Assembly: GCA_019279435.1 (NCBI GenBank)
Contig: JAAALK010000289.1
Span: 46,007,164 to 46,071,163, forward strand
From: Zizania palustris
Lineage: Eukaryota > Streptophyta > Magnoliopsida > Poales > Poaceae
Length of the DNA stretch: 64,000 nt
Direction of reading: 5' to 3'
Shown here: positions 45,115 through 55,731 of the stretch, piece by piece
How the letters are laid out: every line of letters begins with the position of its first letter
Numbering within the stretch: the stretch's first letter is position 1
Notes under the pieces: model-generated
What the model saw: only the letters and a program-made list of their open reading frames with translations
Databases searched by the model: none
What the model was told of the DNA's origin: nothing
Translations under genes and position numbers: made by a program

Positions 45115-45889
45115 ATCCTCCGGCTGTCCAAACGTGGACAGTTCGAAACAGTTACGGCCAAAGATATGCAAAGACATGCATATTCCAAACCGTAACTCTT
45201 CCGAACGGGAGACGCCTAGGTTACGCGACAATAACAAAAAAAATAAATTTTTGACAACATCTTATCTATAATACATAGCATATCTGCATCAATAGGACGG
45301 CACGATGGCCGTCACCCACATACACACATCACGACGTGATGGCCGACATCCACATACACATATATATATCACGTCACGATGGTCGGCATCCACATACACA
45401 AGATATTAATCAACATAACCATTAAAACATAACAAGAATTACAACGATTATATTAAAATCTCTAAAACATGTATAAGCATTTATTTATATTAATCTTCTT
45501 TACATGCATGTAAATAAAATTGTAATATTATTTACGAGGAAGGGATGTTGAAAGCAAACAAAACATGTGACGTTGTATTAGACAATAAAAAACATGTACA
45601 AAGCATATTAATCATTCATGTTCAAGCAAAATATTAATCCTAGGTTCTAAGGTTACCGGTAGGGTTTGATGTGAGATGACGACGATGAAGCCGAGAAGAT
45701 GACGGTGACGCCGATAAGAGAGCGACAACCAAATTAGATCTATCTAAAAATCATTAAAAAAATAGTTATAAGATAAATTAATTAAAAAATGTGAGAAGCT
45801 AAACTAAACAACATAAAATTATAAAATATCAAATGTTATACATGCATTTACTATTTTCTATGTACTATTTGAAAAAAGGGATATATGTG

Positions 45890-46425
45890 TATACCTAGCT
45901 AGGCAAGAGGGTAGGAAGGCGGAGCCGGTGCCAGGACCGGTGCCCGGGGGCGGCGGAGCCGGTGGCCGAGGGCGGTGGGGCCGGCGAGGTTGGCCGGCGG
46001 CCAGGGGCGGCTGGGCCGGTGGCCGGGGGCGGCGCGGGGGGCGCAGGCCGGGCGGGGGGCCGACGGCCGGGGGCGGCGCGGGGGGGGCGCAGGCCGGGCG
46101 GGGGGGGGGGGGGGGGGGGGGGCGGCGGCCGGGGCGGTGCGGGGGGCGCAGGCCGGGCGGGGGGCGGCGGGGCCGGGGGCCGGCGGCCAGGGGCGGCGCG
46201 GGGGGGTGGCGGGGCCGGGGGCCGGCGGCCGGGGGCGCGGAGGCGGCCGGGGGCGGGGAGGCGGGGAGGCGGCCGGCGGCGGGGTGCACGGAGCGGGGGG
46301 CGGCCGCCAGTGGGGGAGCAGGTGGCGGGGTGCGGGGAGCGGGGGGAGCAGGCAGCGGGGTGCTGCGGGAGCGGGGGAGACATATCTGGGCGCACTGTGC
46401 GCCCAGATCTGCGGGGCCTTTTTTA
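45890..46425. other. GC-rich block with long G runs and a palindrome, G3
   Basis: The block is almost pure GGCGGGGG-type sequence with an uninterrupted G run of about 23 near 46099-46121, making it strongly G-quadruplex-prone on the plus strand. A 25-bp palindrome (arm ATCTGGGCGCAC) at 46384-46408 closes it, and a subterminal-type motif follows. Long frames on both strands result from composition. Confidence 0.75.
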
Positions 46426-46552
46426 GCCTATACCGAAGGTTCGCCGAGTGCCAAATTGGGAGGCACTCGGCGAACAATTTTTTTTAAAAATGTTTACCGA
46501 GTGCCACCAGTAAGCCACTCGGCAATTGTTTTTTTTTAAAATAAACCATTTC

Positions 46553-48350
46553 TTTGCCGAGTGCCAGGGATAATTGCACTCGGCAAAGATGTTTTTAATT
46601 TTTTTTAAAAATATATAAAATAGGAAAAAGACAGTAAAAAATCCCATAATTTGGCATTATATAATATACACTTATGTTTACTCCTACAAATTTCTTAGAT
46701 CAAATAAACAAATTTAATGCACTTGTAGTTTAAATTTGGGATCTTTTACTTAAATTCCTATAAACAACTTTTTTAACCAAAAATAGCAAACTAACTCAAA
46801 AAAGGCCAATTTTTGACATGGTATGAGATAAATTGAGTTTTAGTAGTACAAAAAGTTTTAAGTTCAAACAAATATTTGAATACCGATTTGCTTCTAAACC
46901 TAACTCATTTCATCCCTAAACTCATAAATCTTCTCGAAGGTAGTCAAATTTCTAAAGGTCATACTTGAAAATTTTGTCGAAACATTATGAATTTTTTACC
47001 ATATTATATATGTATGATATAATGACACCATGTCAAGTGTCATATTTTTTAGGCATCAATTACATTTTCTATAATTAAAAAACCATTAACCTGCATATTG
47101 TCGGGCGAGTGTCATAAATTAGATTTTAAAAATTTAGTTATATTTAGTTGTAAAAGATTACAAATGTAATCATGAACACAAATATGATTTTTCCATAATT
47201 TTTGAGTCATTATTTCATGTACATGCATTTCAAATTTGACCCACTTGGAAGTAAATCCTAGAAATACAAATATTTTATTAAAAATACCAAACCCACTCAT
47301 AAAAGTATGAAAATTTACCAAGGATTAAAAGATGTTGAATTATGACTGTAAAAAAAATTCAAGTTCAAAACATTTTTAAAATGTGATATGGACTCAAAAT
47401 ATGTTTTCACATGAAATATTGGGTTCCTATAGTACTTTGCCAAGTGCTTTTTAAATAGCACTCGGCAAAGAATATTTATTTGCTCTTTGCCGAGTGCCAC
47501 AGATAATTGCACTCGGCAAAGATTTTTAAAAATTGTTTTTAAAAAAAACTAAATTAGAATAAAGACTTTAAAAAATCCCAAAATTTGTATTATATAATAT
47601 ACACTAATATTGCATCCTAGAAAATTTCTTAGATCAAATAAACAAATATAAGGCACTTTTAGTTTAAAATTGGGATCTTTTACTTAAAATCCTATAAACA
47701 ACTTTTTAACTAAAAATAGCAAACTAACTCAAAAAAGGCCAATTTTTGACATGGTATGAGATAAATTGAGTTTTAGTTGTACAAAAAGTTTTAAGTTCAA
47801 ACAAATATTTGAATACCGATTTGCTTCTAAACCTAACTCATTTCAATCCTAAACTCCTAAACCTTCTCGAAGATTGTCCAATTTCTAAAGGTCATACTTG
47901 AAAACTTTGTCGAAACATTATGAATTTTTTACCATATCATATATGTATGATATAATGACACCATGTCAAGTGTCATATTTTTTAGGCATCAATTACATTT
48001 TCTATAATTAAAAAACCATTAACCTGCATATTGCCGGGCGAGTGTCGTAAATTAGATTTTAAATATTTAGTTGTAAAAGATTACAAATGTAATCATGAAC
48101 ACAAATATTATTTTTCCATAATTTTTGAGTCATTATTTCATGTACATGCATTTCAAATTTGACCCACTTGGAAGTAAATCCTAGAAATACAAATAGTTTA
48201 TTAAAAATACCAAACCCACTCATAAAAGTATGAAAATTTACCAAGGATTAAAAGATGTTGAATTATGACTGTAAAAAAAATTCAGGTTCAAAACATTTTA
48301 AAATGTGATATGGACTCAAAATGTGTTTTCACATGAAATATTGGGTCATC
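46553..48350. repeat. AT-rich tandem duplication, unit about 934 bp, G3
   Basis: TTTGCCGAGTGCCA at 46553 and again near 47487 starts two long units sharing AT-rich text, including ACATGGTATGAGATAAATTG and GACACCATGTCAAGTGTC. Each unit begins with a subterminal-type inverted motif, so the amplified block includes a potential binding site. Homologous shorter units form the tandem repeat at 8556-9780. Confidence 0.85.
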
Positions 48351-48664
48351 TTTGCCGAGTGTTTTTCTGGTGGCACTCGGCAAAGGCTAGGATTTGCCGA
48401 GTGTCCGTTAGTGGCACTCGGCAAACCCAAAATTTCACCCCTGGCGCCGTCACGGCGCCAGCAAAAAAATTTGGCGGGGTTTTTTCAGTATGTTTGCCGA
48501 GTGCCTACGGAGTGGCACTCGGCAAACCCTGCCTTTGCCGAGTGTACAACTCTTTGCCGAGTGCATTTCATAGGGCACTCGGCGAACGTGTCTTTGCCGA
48601 GTGCCCGATAGAATGCACTCGGCAAAGAGTTGTACACTCGGCGAACGTGTGTTTTCTGGTAGTG
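48350..48664 (-). repeat. TTTGCCGAGTG subterminal array, 5' end of G3
   Basis: About ten TTTGCCGAGTG/CACTCGGC units precede the right terminus. The last hundred bases form a nested inverted repeat (AACTCTTTGCCGAGTG / CACTCGGCAAAGAGTT). Confidence 0.9.
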
Positions 48665-48916
48665 AATTATTTTGTTATAATTGTTAATCCATCTAATAGT
48701 AATTAATATTATTTAAAATGCATTATTATCATTTAATATTTAATATGTGTTAATTATGTAACATCTTACTTAATTGTAAGTATCCAACGAGCAAGGCCAT
48801 TCAAAAACAGATTTTAAATCCGTTTCTATACAACCAGACTGAGAAACACTTTTTGCATCCGGTAAGTGAGGCTACCAAATAAATGAATTTGTATCACATG
48901 GGCTTAACATAATTAA

Positions 48917-49287
48917 GGGGGTGTTTAGATACCTTAGGCTAAAGTTTAACACTTGTCGCATCGAATGTTCGGATGTTAATTAGAAGAATTAAACATGAGT
49001 TAATTATAAAACTAATTATAGAACCTCTAGACTAATTCGTGAGATAAATTTATTAAGCTTAATTAATCCATCATTAGCACATTTTTACTGTTACACCACA
49101 TTGTCAAATCATTATCTAATTAGGCTTAATAGATTCGTCTCGCGAATTAGCCTAGAGATTTTACAATTAATTTTATAATTAGATCATGTTTAATACTTCT
49201 AATTAGCATCCGAACATTCGATCCGAATGACTAAAATTTAGCCCGAGAGCCAAATAGGGCTTAAGTCTCCAAGCACTCAAACACCCC
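48917..49287. mobile_element. Tourist-like (PIF/Harbinger) MITE, TSD TAA
   Basis: The element begins GGGGGTGTTT and ends AAACACCCC, flanked by TAA at 48914-48916 and 49288-49290. The interior has the TTAATTAGAAGAATTAAACATGA-like and reversed AGATTCGTCTCGCGAATTAG text common to a very abundant grass MITE family. It lies about 650 bp upstream of the bHLH coding region and could influence its promoter. Confidence 0.75.
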
Positions 49288-49290
49288 TAA

Positions 49291-49582
49291 GGGCCAATTT
49301 TGGAACACGGTTTTTAAAAACTACAGTATTTCAAAAACTACACTATGTTACATCCATGATAATACCACACTTTATAATACTACAGTTTTGGAAAAAATGC
49401 TTCATACCAAAGTTTTTAATACTGTAGATTGAGTACAATATTTCTAATACTGCACTTTACTTTACAGATATTTCAGATGGAATTGTCAAACACCTTTCAG
49501 TATATAATACTATAGTATTGCTCAATACTGCAGTATTGCTTCTAAAACTAAAAAAAATTATGTTCTCAAACAAGGCTTTAGC
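49291..49582. mobile_element. possible second MITE with ACAGTATT/AATACTGCAG repeats
   Basis: The sequence begins GGCCAATTTTGGAACACGG and ends with the reverse complement of GCCTTGTTTGAGAACATA, a weak terminal inversion. It carries repeated AATACTACAG/ACTGTAG motifs in both orientations. No clear TSD is visible, so the call is tentative. Confidence 0.4.
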
Positions 49583-49799
49583 GCCTTAAAATGAAGTCTT
49601 TTTGACAGGTGAATACGTACTTTAAAAAATATTTGTTAGCCTTATAATCTATAATATTTAATTTGAGAATGTATTAATTATTTAAACTATTGTTTGGGCT
49701 ATCATTTAGCACTAGATTACTAGAATGCATGGGCCCTAAAGAGGACCCGCTTTCCGCAATACAAACGGTTAGGCGATCGATGTCGTAGTCGCACATGTT

Positions 49800-49860
49800 G
49801 TTGGTTGCAGTACAAAAGCAGAGGCAGAGCTACCAGATGGGAGACGAGCAGCAACCGCTT
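49800..49860 (+). promoter_or_regulatory. putative core promoter of the bHLH gene
   Basis: A TATA-like TACAAAAG at 49811-49818 lies about 130 bp before the ATG, followed by a region suitable for transcription start and a CT-rich leader. It is supported only by spacing and motif similarity. Confidence 0.35.
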
Positions 49861-49861
49861 G

Positions 49862-49882
49862 CTCTCTCTCTCTCTCTCTCTC
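49862..49882 (+). repeat. CT microsatellite in the putative 5' leader of the bHLH gene
   Basis: A (CT)10-type run lies about 60 bp upstream of the ATG. CT-rich leaders are frequent near transcription starts in grasses, and its length may vary between individuals. Confidence 0.85.
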
Positions 49883-49940
49883 CGTTTGCTACTCGGAGCA
49901 AGCAGTCAAGCACTGAGCAGTGAGCTGTGCGCCTGTGCCC

Positions 49941-50753
49941 ATGGACGAGCTGCCCTCCCCGTGCTCGTCCTTTTCCCCGCCCTCGCCGTCGTCCTTGTTC
50001 TGCGGCGGCGCGGCCCACGGGGTCCTCGAATTCAACTCCTGCGAGATCCCCGAGCAATGGTTGTTGGGTGACGTGGCTGTGCAGGCCAAGAACGAGGAGG
50101 ATATGGGGGGGCTGTGGTCCGTCGTCGGGAAGGGGAACACGCTCTCGCCGGCCTCGGATCTGTCCGAGCTGCCGAGGTGCTTCGAGGCGCCGGCGCAGCG
50201 GACGGGGAAGCGGCGGGGGAGGAAGCCCGAGCCGCGCCCTGACGGGATGACGGTTAGCCACGTGGAGGCCGAGCGACAGCGGAGGGAGAAGCTGAACCGC
50301 CGGTTCTGCGACCTCCGCGCCGCCGTCCCCACCGTGTCACGGATGGACAAGGCTTCACTGCTCGCCGACGCCGCCGCCTACATCACCGAGCTGCGCGCAC
50401 GCGTGGCGCGCCTCGAGGTCGACGCGAGGCAGGCGTCCGCGGCGAGGTGGGACCCGAGCTCCGGCACCACCGCCACCACCAACGCCCTCGCTGGGCTCGA
50501 CGAGGCCGTTGAGGTGCGCATGGTGGGCGGCGATGCCGCTGCCGTGCGCGTCACCACCACCGGCGGCGGCGCCCGCCACGCCCCCGCGCGCCTGATGACC
50601 GCGCTCCGCTCCCTCGAGCTGCAGGTGCAGCACGCCTGCGTCAGCCGCGTGCACGGCGTGACCGTCCAGGACGTCGTCGTCGACGTGCCCGCCGCGCTCC
50701 AGGACGACGCCGCCCTCCGCGCGGCGCTGCTCCAGAGGCTGCAGGACAGCTAG
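49941..50753 (+). CDS. bHLH transcription factor, RERJ1/MYC2-like, intronless
   Basis: This is a nuclear DNA-binding transcription factor of 270 residues in one exon. A serine/proline-rich N-terminus is followed by a basic patch KRRGRKPEPRP (about 90-100). The bHLH domain spans about 104-158: the basic region has His107, Glu111 and Arg115, the H-x3-E-x3-R triad of E-box/G-box binders, and the helices include EKLNRRFCDLRAAVP and MDKASLLADAAAYI. A C-terminal ACT-like region occupies about 187-266. The ATG at 49941 is used because an upstream in-frame GTG cannot start a plant protein. The protein lacks the long N-terminal JAZ-interacting domain of full MYC2 and is short like rice RERJ1, an early jasmonate-response gene; that orthology is from memory of the family. 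Third positions are very GC-rich, as in many grass genes. No stop, frameshift or nearby transposon damages it, so it appears intact. Confidence 0.93.
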   Translation: MDELPSPCSSFSPPSPSSLFCGGAAHGVLEFNSCEIPEQWLLGDVAVQAKNEEDMGGLWSVVGKGNTLSPASDLSELPRCFEAPAQRTGKRRGRKPEPRPDGMTVSHVEAERQRREKLNRRFCDLRAAVPTVSRMDKASLLADAAAYITELRARVARLEVDARQASAARWDPSSGTTATTNALAGLDEAVEVRMVGGDAAAVRVTTTGGGARHAPARLMTALRSLELQVQHACVSRVHGVTVQDVVVDVPAALQDDAALRAALLQRLQDS

Positions 50754-50935
50754 CTAGCTCGCCCGCTAGCTCCCGCCATGAGCGAGAAGAGAACGTGGCA
50801 TACTGGCATGTCGCCGCCGCACAGATGTAGCTAGGAATGCATGCAGATAGGTCGACCGGTCGATCATATCCACGCTAATGCAAATCGGTGGCCGTATCAT
50901 GTTTGATTAATCCGCATGGTAATGTGTACCCATGG

Positions 50936-50941
50936 AATAAA
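50936..50941 (+). terminator. putative polyadenylation signal of the bHLH gene
   Basis: AATAAA occurs 183 bp after the stop codon, followed by AT-rich sequence. Plant signals are loose, so this is a position-based suggestion. Confidence 0.45.
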
Positions 50942-51226
50942 TTAATTAGATTAAAGCACGTTGTGTAGTGTGATGCAAACATACTTGCTAGAGGATATGA
51001 TCAAGCAGCTAGCAATATTATTCTCTTGGTTTCTAATTGAAACAATGACCAATGAGTGTCAATGATGAGGTGTGTTACTGTATTGGCACTGTGATTTGCG
51101 AAATTATTGGTGAAGTTGTGAGGCTCACGTTGGCCGCCCGTGCCACCAACACCGTACGTAGTACTTGTTTTGGCACGTATTGGTCGAAAACAGCTCGTCC
51201 GACTTTGGATAGGTGACTGCCTTATT

Positions 51227-51953
51227 CAGCAGCGGTGACAGTTTAGCTCGTGACTTGTGAGTCAGCTTAGGTTCGGACGAGCCGAATTGAGTCTCGCTCG
51301 GCTTAGAGAGCTACCGAGTCGAACTCGAGCTGATCTGTTAGGTTCAGCGGTCGACCGAGCCGAGCCGATCTAAGCCACGAGCAGCACAAAGGCTCGGTCA
51401 AATATAGGTCAACGCGAGCAAGCACCCCAATAAGCACCCTAGCCATCTAGGGACCAGGTGTTCCCACAACTCACAGCTTGTAACTTCCCCATTCTCCGCA
51501 AGTGATACAAGTCATCATCACCGCTCCTGATCCCACCGACCACCGCCACTGCTGCAGATCTTGTCGGCCGCCATGCCAGATCTTGTCGTCGTCGTCGCCC
51601 TTCCTCCCTCGTGGTCTTCGCAGCAGGCACCTCACTGCCCAAAGGTCAGATCCAAAGTCTAGCTGCAGCTGCTCAAATCGCCTCCTTCGTCGGACTGTGT
51701 CGATCGTCCTCCCATCACCACCCTTGTGCCGGTCACCTGTCGCCGTCGGTGCTCGCCCGACCACTACGTGTTGCACTGTAAGTTTGCAAAACCTCCTATA
51801 TGTAAAATAACGAGCCGAGTCAAGCTGGCTCGAGGCTCAACCGAGCCTGAGCCGAGCCTCATTTTCAATTCGTCTAGGCGGCCGAGCTGAGCCAGGCTCA
51901 ACTCGTTCAATATGTGGCTTGCCCAAGCAAGCTCAGCTCATTGCCACCCCTAC
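51227..51953. mobile_element. hAT-like element with GAGCTCGGCTCG-type ends and an unrelated core
   Basis: The right end is the reverse complement of TAGGGGTGGCAATGAGC, a common hAT terminus in grasses. Both flanks (51240-51400 and 51815-51930) are filled with GAGCCGAG/CTCGGCTC motifs in inverted arrangement. The left terminus (AGCGGTGACAGTTTAGCTCG) is decayed and no 8-bp TSD is visible. The core (51440-51800) is non-AT-rich and differs from the flanks, and may be captured sequence. Confidence 0.55.
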
Positions 51954-52543
51954 TATTTAGTCGGTGATCAAAGCCATCCAGAGTAAATAAGATGATGTAA
52001 AGTCAGCATGAAGCCCCCCACCGACTACTATGAAGTGGGCCCACCACATGCGAAGCCCCCCTCCCACATCGTTGGATCTTCGTCCAACGGCTCAGAGTGG
52101 GTGACTGCCCTCTGCATGTCGGCTGTAGAGAATCTCGTTTAATATTGGCCTAGCTAGCTTGCGATGAAATTGAATGTGTGGTTGGAGACTTTGCATCCAC
52201 GGTGTGAAGTACCATTTGATCAGTACTAGATGGATATGTACACAAAGTTTTTTAATTGTTTTTTGTTATTGCATCTCACGCAAGCCATCACGTCAGACGC
52301 TAAGCCCAATGATGCCCGCATAGCCTAACGACACACTCACAACCCATTGATTTGACCCAAATAATTCACCATTGAAAATAAATATTTCACCTATTGAAGA
52401 TGAATATTTTATCGGTTGAAGATTAAGGTTTCACATGTTGAAGATGAATGTTATATGCTTACAGTAGTTCGAATTCAATATTTCATACGTGGGAGCAAAA
52501 TATTACATCCTTTTATTTCAAATGTTTTTTACTCTATTTATTT
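51954..52543. other. intergenic stretch without a recognisable gene
   Basis: About 590 bp between the hAT-like element and CACTA D. It has no protein-like frame, RNA gene or clear repeat apart from short AAGATGAATGTT/AAGATGAATATTTTA-like direct repeats near 52380-52460. Confidence 0.6.
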
Positions 52544-52559
52544 CAACACTACAAGAAAA

Positions 52560-52890
52560 TAGGTAATTTCCGTTGGCCAAAGCCGACATAAGTTAGGCCA
52601 ATACCGACAGAAGAAGCTAACTTTTATCGGCAAAACCCTAACTTTCATCGGCATTTGGCCGACGAAGGCATTTCGACGGGAGTTAGCTAACTACCGTCGG
52701 CCACACCTAGCCGACAGAAGTAATCGAGGACATTTTGCCACGTCAACAAAAAACCTTAACTTCCGTCGGATAGGCCTGGGCCGATGGAAGTTAATACTAC
52801 ATAACTTCTGTCGACTATGGTCAGCCAACGGAAGTTAATGTACACTAACTTCCGTCGGTTGACCATAGCTGATGGAAGTTACCTGGAACT
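52560..52890 (-). repeat. CTTCCGTCGGC subterminal array, 3' end of element D
   Basis: Inverted CTTCCGTCGGC-type units with many C-to-T and G-to-A changes lie just inside the left terminus. They are the most decayed of the four arrays of this family. Confidence 0.88.
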
Positions 52891-52904
52891 TTTTAATTTT
52901 TTTG

Positions 52905-53235
52905 TTTCTCCCATTCACATTCACATCCAACCACAAAATCACAAATTCGCATTCACATATCCAAAATATAATCACACATTCACATTCACATCCATAAGCA
53001 CATTCACATATTCACATTCTCCACTTTCACAAACCATTCACCTCCACATTCACAAACCACGAACTTAATCATTCACCTCCACATTCACAAAGCATTCACA
53101 TTCACAAACCACAAACTTAATCATTCACCTCCACATTCACAAACCACAAACTTAACCATTCACATCCACATTCACAAACCATTCGCATTCACATTGTCCA
53201 CTTTCACAAACCATTCACATTCACAAACTTAACAA
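52905..53235 (-). repeat. ATTCACATTCAC tract of element D
   Basis: Long irregular tract of CATTCACATTCACA and TTCACAAACCA units after the second ORF. It includes about 40-bp tandem units (CACAAACTTAA...CATTCACCTCCA) near 53040-53170. Confidence 0.88.
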
Positions 53236-53330
53236 TTTAAAGTCACAAATCATATTTAAAGGCACAAGTCGTGTTCAAATTCACAAGTCACATTCAAATC
53301 CATAAAGAGACAAGTCATACTCACTCAACA

Positions 53331-55661
53331 CCACCACTTGGTTGGTTCGAATTGTGGGCGCTGTCGCTACCTTTCGGACCATTCACATTTGAAGCTGAGG
53401 GTCCATCTTGACTAAGAGTACAGACAATCTGAAGTAATAGATAAAATTAGAGAAACATTGTCAACTAACAAGCCAACTCAAATAATCATCTAAACACTAA
53501 CTCAAGTAATGACATGTCAGTAGGTACCTCAGCTGCAGGAGGAGTACCAACTAGAAATAATGGTGGTGGGGGAGGTATCAGTTGGAATCGCGACATGTCA
53601 AATCATTGCTACTAGGCCATTTGATATATATGTTGTAATGCAATCAGTTAGTTTTAAACCTATTGCTAAATGATATATAGTTGTAATGCAGCAAACTGAA
53701 CTTACTTGCATCATCACATGTTGTTGTGCTAAGCAAGAAGCATAATACTCTTGATACTGCCTCATTGCCTCGCGTGACTGCCTCAATTCCTCTGATAGCT
53801 GAAGCACTTCTAGGTTTTCTTCTAAGCGGTGACGGCTAGAGCTAAATCCTGAGGAGCCCTGCAACAACTAAGTTGACTTCTGAGCTCTCACCTCCCTTGA
53901 GTCAATTATTCCATTGAACGTAGAATGTGAATACATTATTTACTATTACAGTACCACACACAAAACGTTGAGAAACATCATCTCACCATTCATGGCTCTT
54001 TCCACCTCCACTAGAGTACACGGCCATTGGGTCGATATGTTGCCTCTGCCAATCATACTACTCTCCATGGAGTTGAACCATTTGTTGACCATATTCGTCT
54101 GCAAAAAAACCAACAATGCTGATTAGACGAAGAAAAATGATACAAACTCTTAAAATTGTTAACATCTCACCAAATGATATGTGGCTAACTGACTACACAT
54201 TGTATCTGGATATGAAGGATCTACTCATTTATGACCACCTATATAAACCTCGATGTCACTTGGCGCAACACCAATTTTATCTTCCTGTAGATATGAGTTG
54301 GTCGCATTGCAATGTATATATAGATAAAGTGACAAGTGTAGGTCTTACCATGCGTTTATCCAAGTAGATATGTCCATCGGCCCCATATTTGTGCTTTGGA
54401 TCTGTTCCATGACACAGTCTTTTCTTCTCAAAAATCTTCTTGAATTCACTTGAAGACCAAAGCTTATAGAATTCAAAGTAGGCATCGCCACGGTATGCAA
54501 ACCACAGAATCCTCACCTGAATATATGTAAAGCTTCTACATTATATGAAAATAAAACTCAAAAATCAAAGATTAAAAGAGTTAGAATTGTTTACCGAATG
54601 ATATTGCTCCACAGTCAAGTATATTGTTGAAGAACACATCATCTTGTTCATTCATTGCCCTAATTTCTCCTTGTAGTACTCATTGTTCGCCTGAATCTGG
54701 ACATACGAAATTGCGTCCTTCACAACCTTATGATCATTGTTGTTAAGATAACATTGTTGTTAAAGATAACAAGGGCATGATTGTGGTGATATGCATTAAT
54801 AAGATATGTATTAATATTAGTAACCTACTATTACTGTAGAAGTTTTGCGTTAAAACAAAGCAATGCATGAAAAAAAATCATACCCAGAAGTCACGAGACA
54901 TTGCGCCCTAGGCAATTTCGTAGTCCCTCGTCAGGAGCAAACTAGTATTGGTCCCATGTTGTGTAGAGTTGCTGCTCACCAATCGGCAATGTCAGCACCC
55001 TTGGGTAGTAAAGACGACACAGGTTATCCAATATCTGGTTAACCTGCCTAACCTTCGAAGTGTCGTCAAACCTAAAGTCAAACCAAGATCTATAAATACA
55101 TAATAAATAAAGTCAATAAACTGAAATAAATTTTTGGCAGTAAAGCAAAACACAGAGTATGAGACTTACCCATCACCTACAACGTGATCTCGATCTTGTT
55201 TCCAATCGGAGGGGCAATAGGTAGGGCGACCAGGTAGCTCATCTTGAAACGATGTGAGGATGATGTGGACCCTAGAGCCTCTACGTCAACCAGACCCGCA
55301 CCCTCGTGCCTCGTACCGTTCGTATCCTCCTGGACTGCACCCTCCGGGTTAGCCTCCTGCCCCGCAGCCTTCGGGTCATCCTCCTAACCCGCACCCTTAG
55401 GGTCATTCTCTTCATCCCACAAAATGGAATGAAAAACAACTAGTAATAGTTTATAACTGTCATAAAATTCAATTTGAAGGTTTCCTTATCATCTCTTAGA
55501 AATACAATTTGACCCCGCAATTCCGGGTCTACGTATCTCAAGAGCTCTTAATGATGTTTGCTTGAAGAAATGGAACTACCCTGTAATAGGGTTTCCTCTG
55601 TACTCGTCGTACTCTTCCCGCTGAAAAGCTTCTTTGTGATATTCTTAAACTTTTTCGACAT
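53331..55661 (-). pseudogene. second CACTA ORF (Ptta/En/Spm-type) of element D
   Basis: The minus-strand gene starts at ATG 55661 and ends at TGA 53331-53333. It has the same exon series as elements B and C, including DAYFEFYKLWSSSEF...DPKHKYGADGHI (54516-54300) and the glutamine-rich exon with a QEYYASCLAQQHVMMQ stretch (about 53867-53700). Exon boundaries are supported by GT/AG and by conservation between copies. Stops and small duplications occur, for example the GTTGTTAAGATAACATT repeat near 54735. Non-functional. Confidence 0.72.
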
Positions 55662-55731
55662 CCTATTGAAAACAAGCACAAATGAGTATTTATTAGTACA
55701 AAAATTTATAACTTATGAAAAAGAATGTAAT

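Larger units (their letters stand above)
43713..48664 (-). mobile_element. CACTA element G3, TTTGCCGAGTG family, TSD AAT
   Basis: The left end is CACTACGGGAATCACCC and the right end is the reverse complement of CACTACCAGAAAAC. The TSD AAT lies at 43710-43712 and 48665-48667. It contains dense subterminal arrays, one transposase exon (44821-44372, minus), a hairpin leader, a GC-rich block and a duplicated AT-rich unit. The transposase core and second ORF are deleted, so it is non-autonomous at 4.95 kb. Confidence 0.94.

Noticed and set aside
45858..46539. Open frames up to 203 codons in the G-rich block of G3
   Set aside because: Five overlapping frames on two strands with pure Gly/Arg or Pro/Ala content cannot all be genes and none has a recognisable fold.
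49920..49940. Upstream GTG as start of the bHLH protein
   Set aside because: Plant nuclear genes do not normally start at GTG; the next in-frame ATG (49941) gives a protein with the expected layout.
49830..50654. Minus-strand frames of 60-153 codons opposite the bHLH gene
   Set aside because: They are shadows of a GC-rich coding exon and lack any motif.
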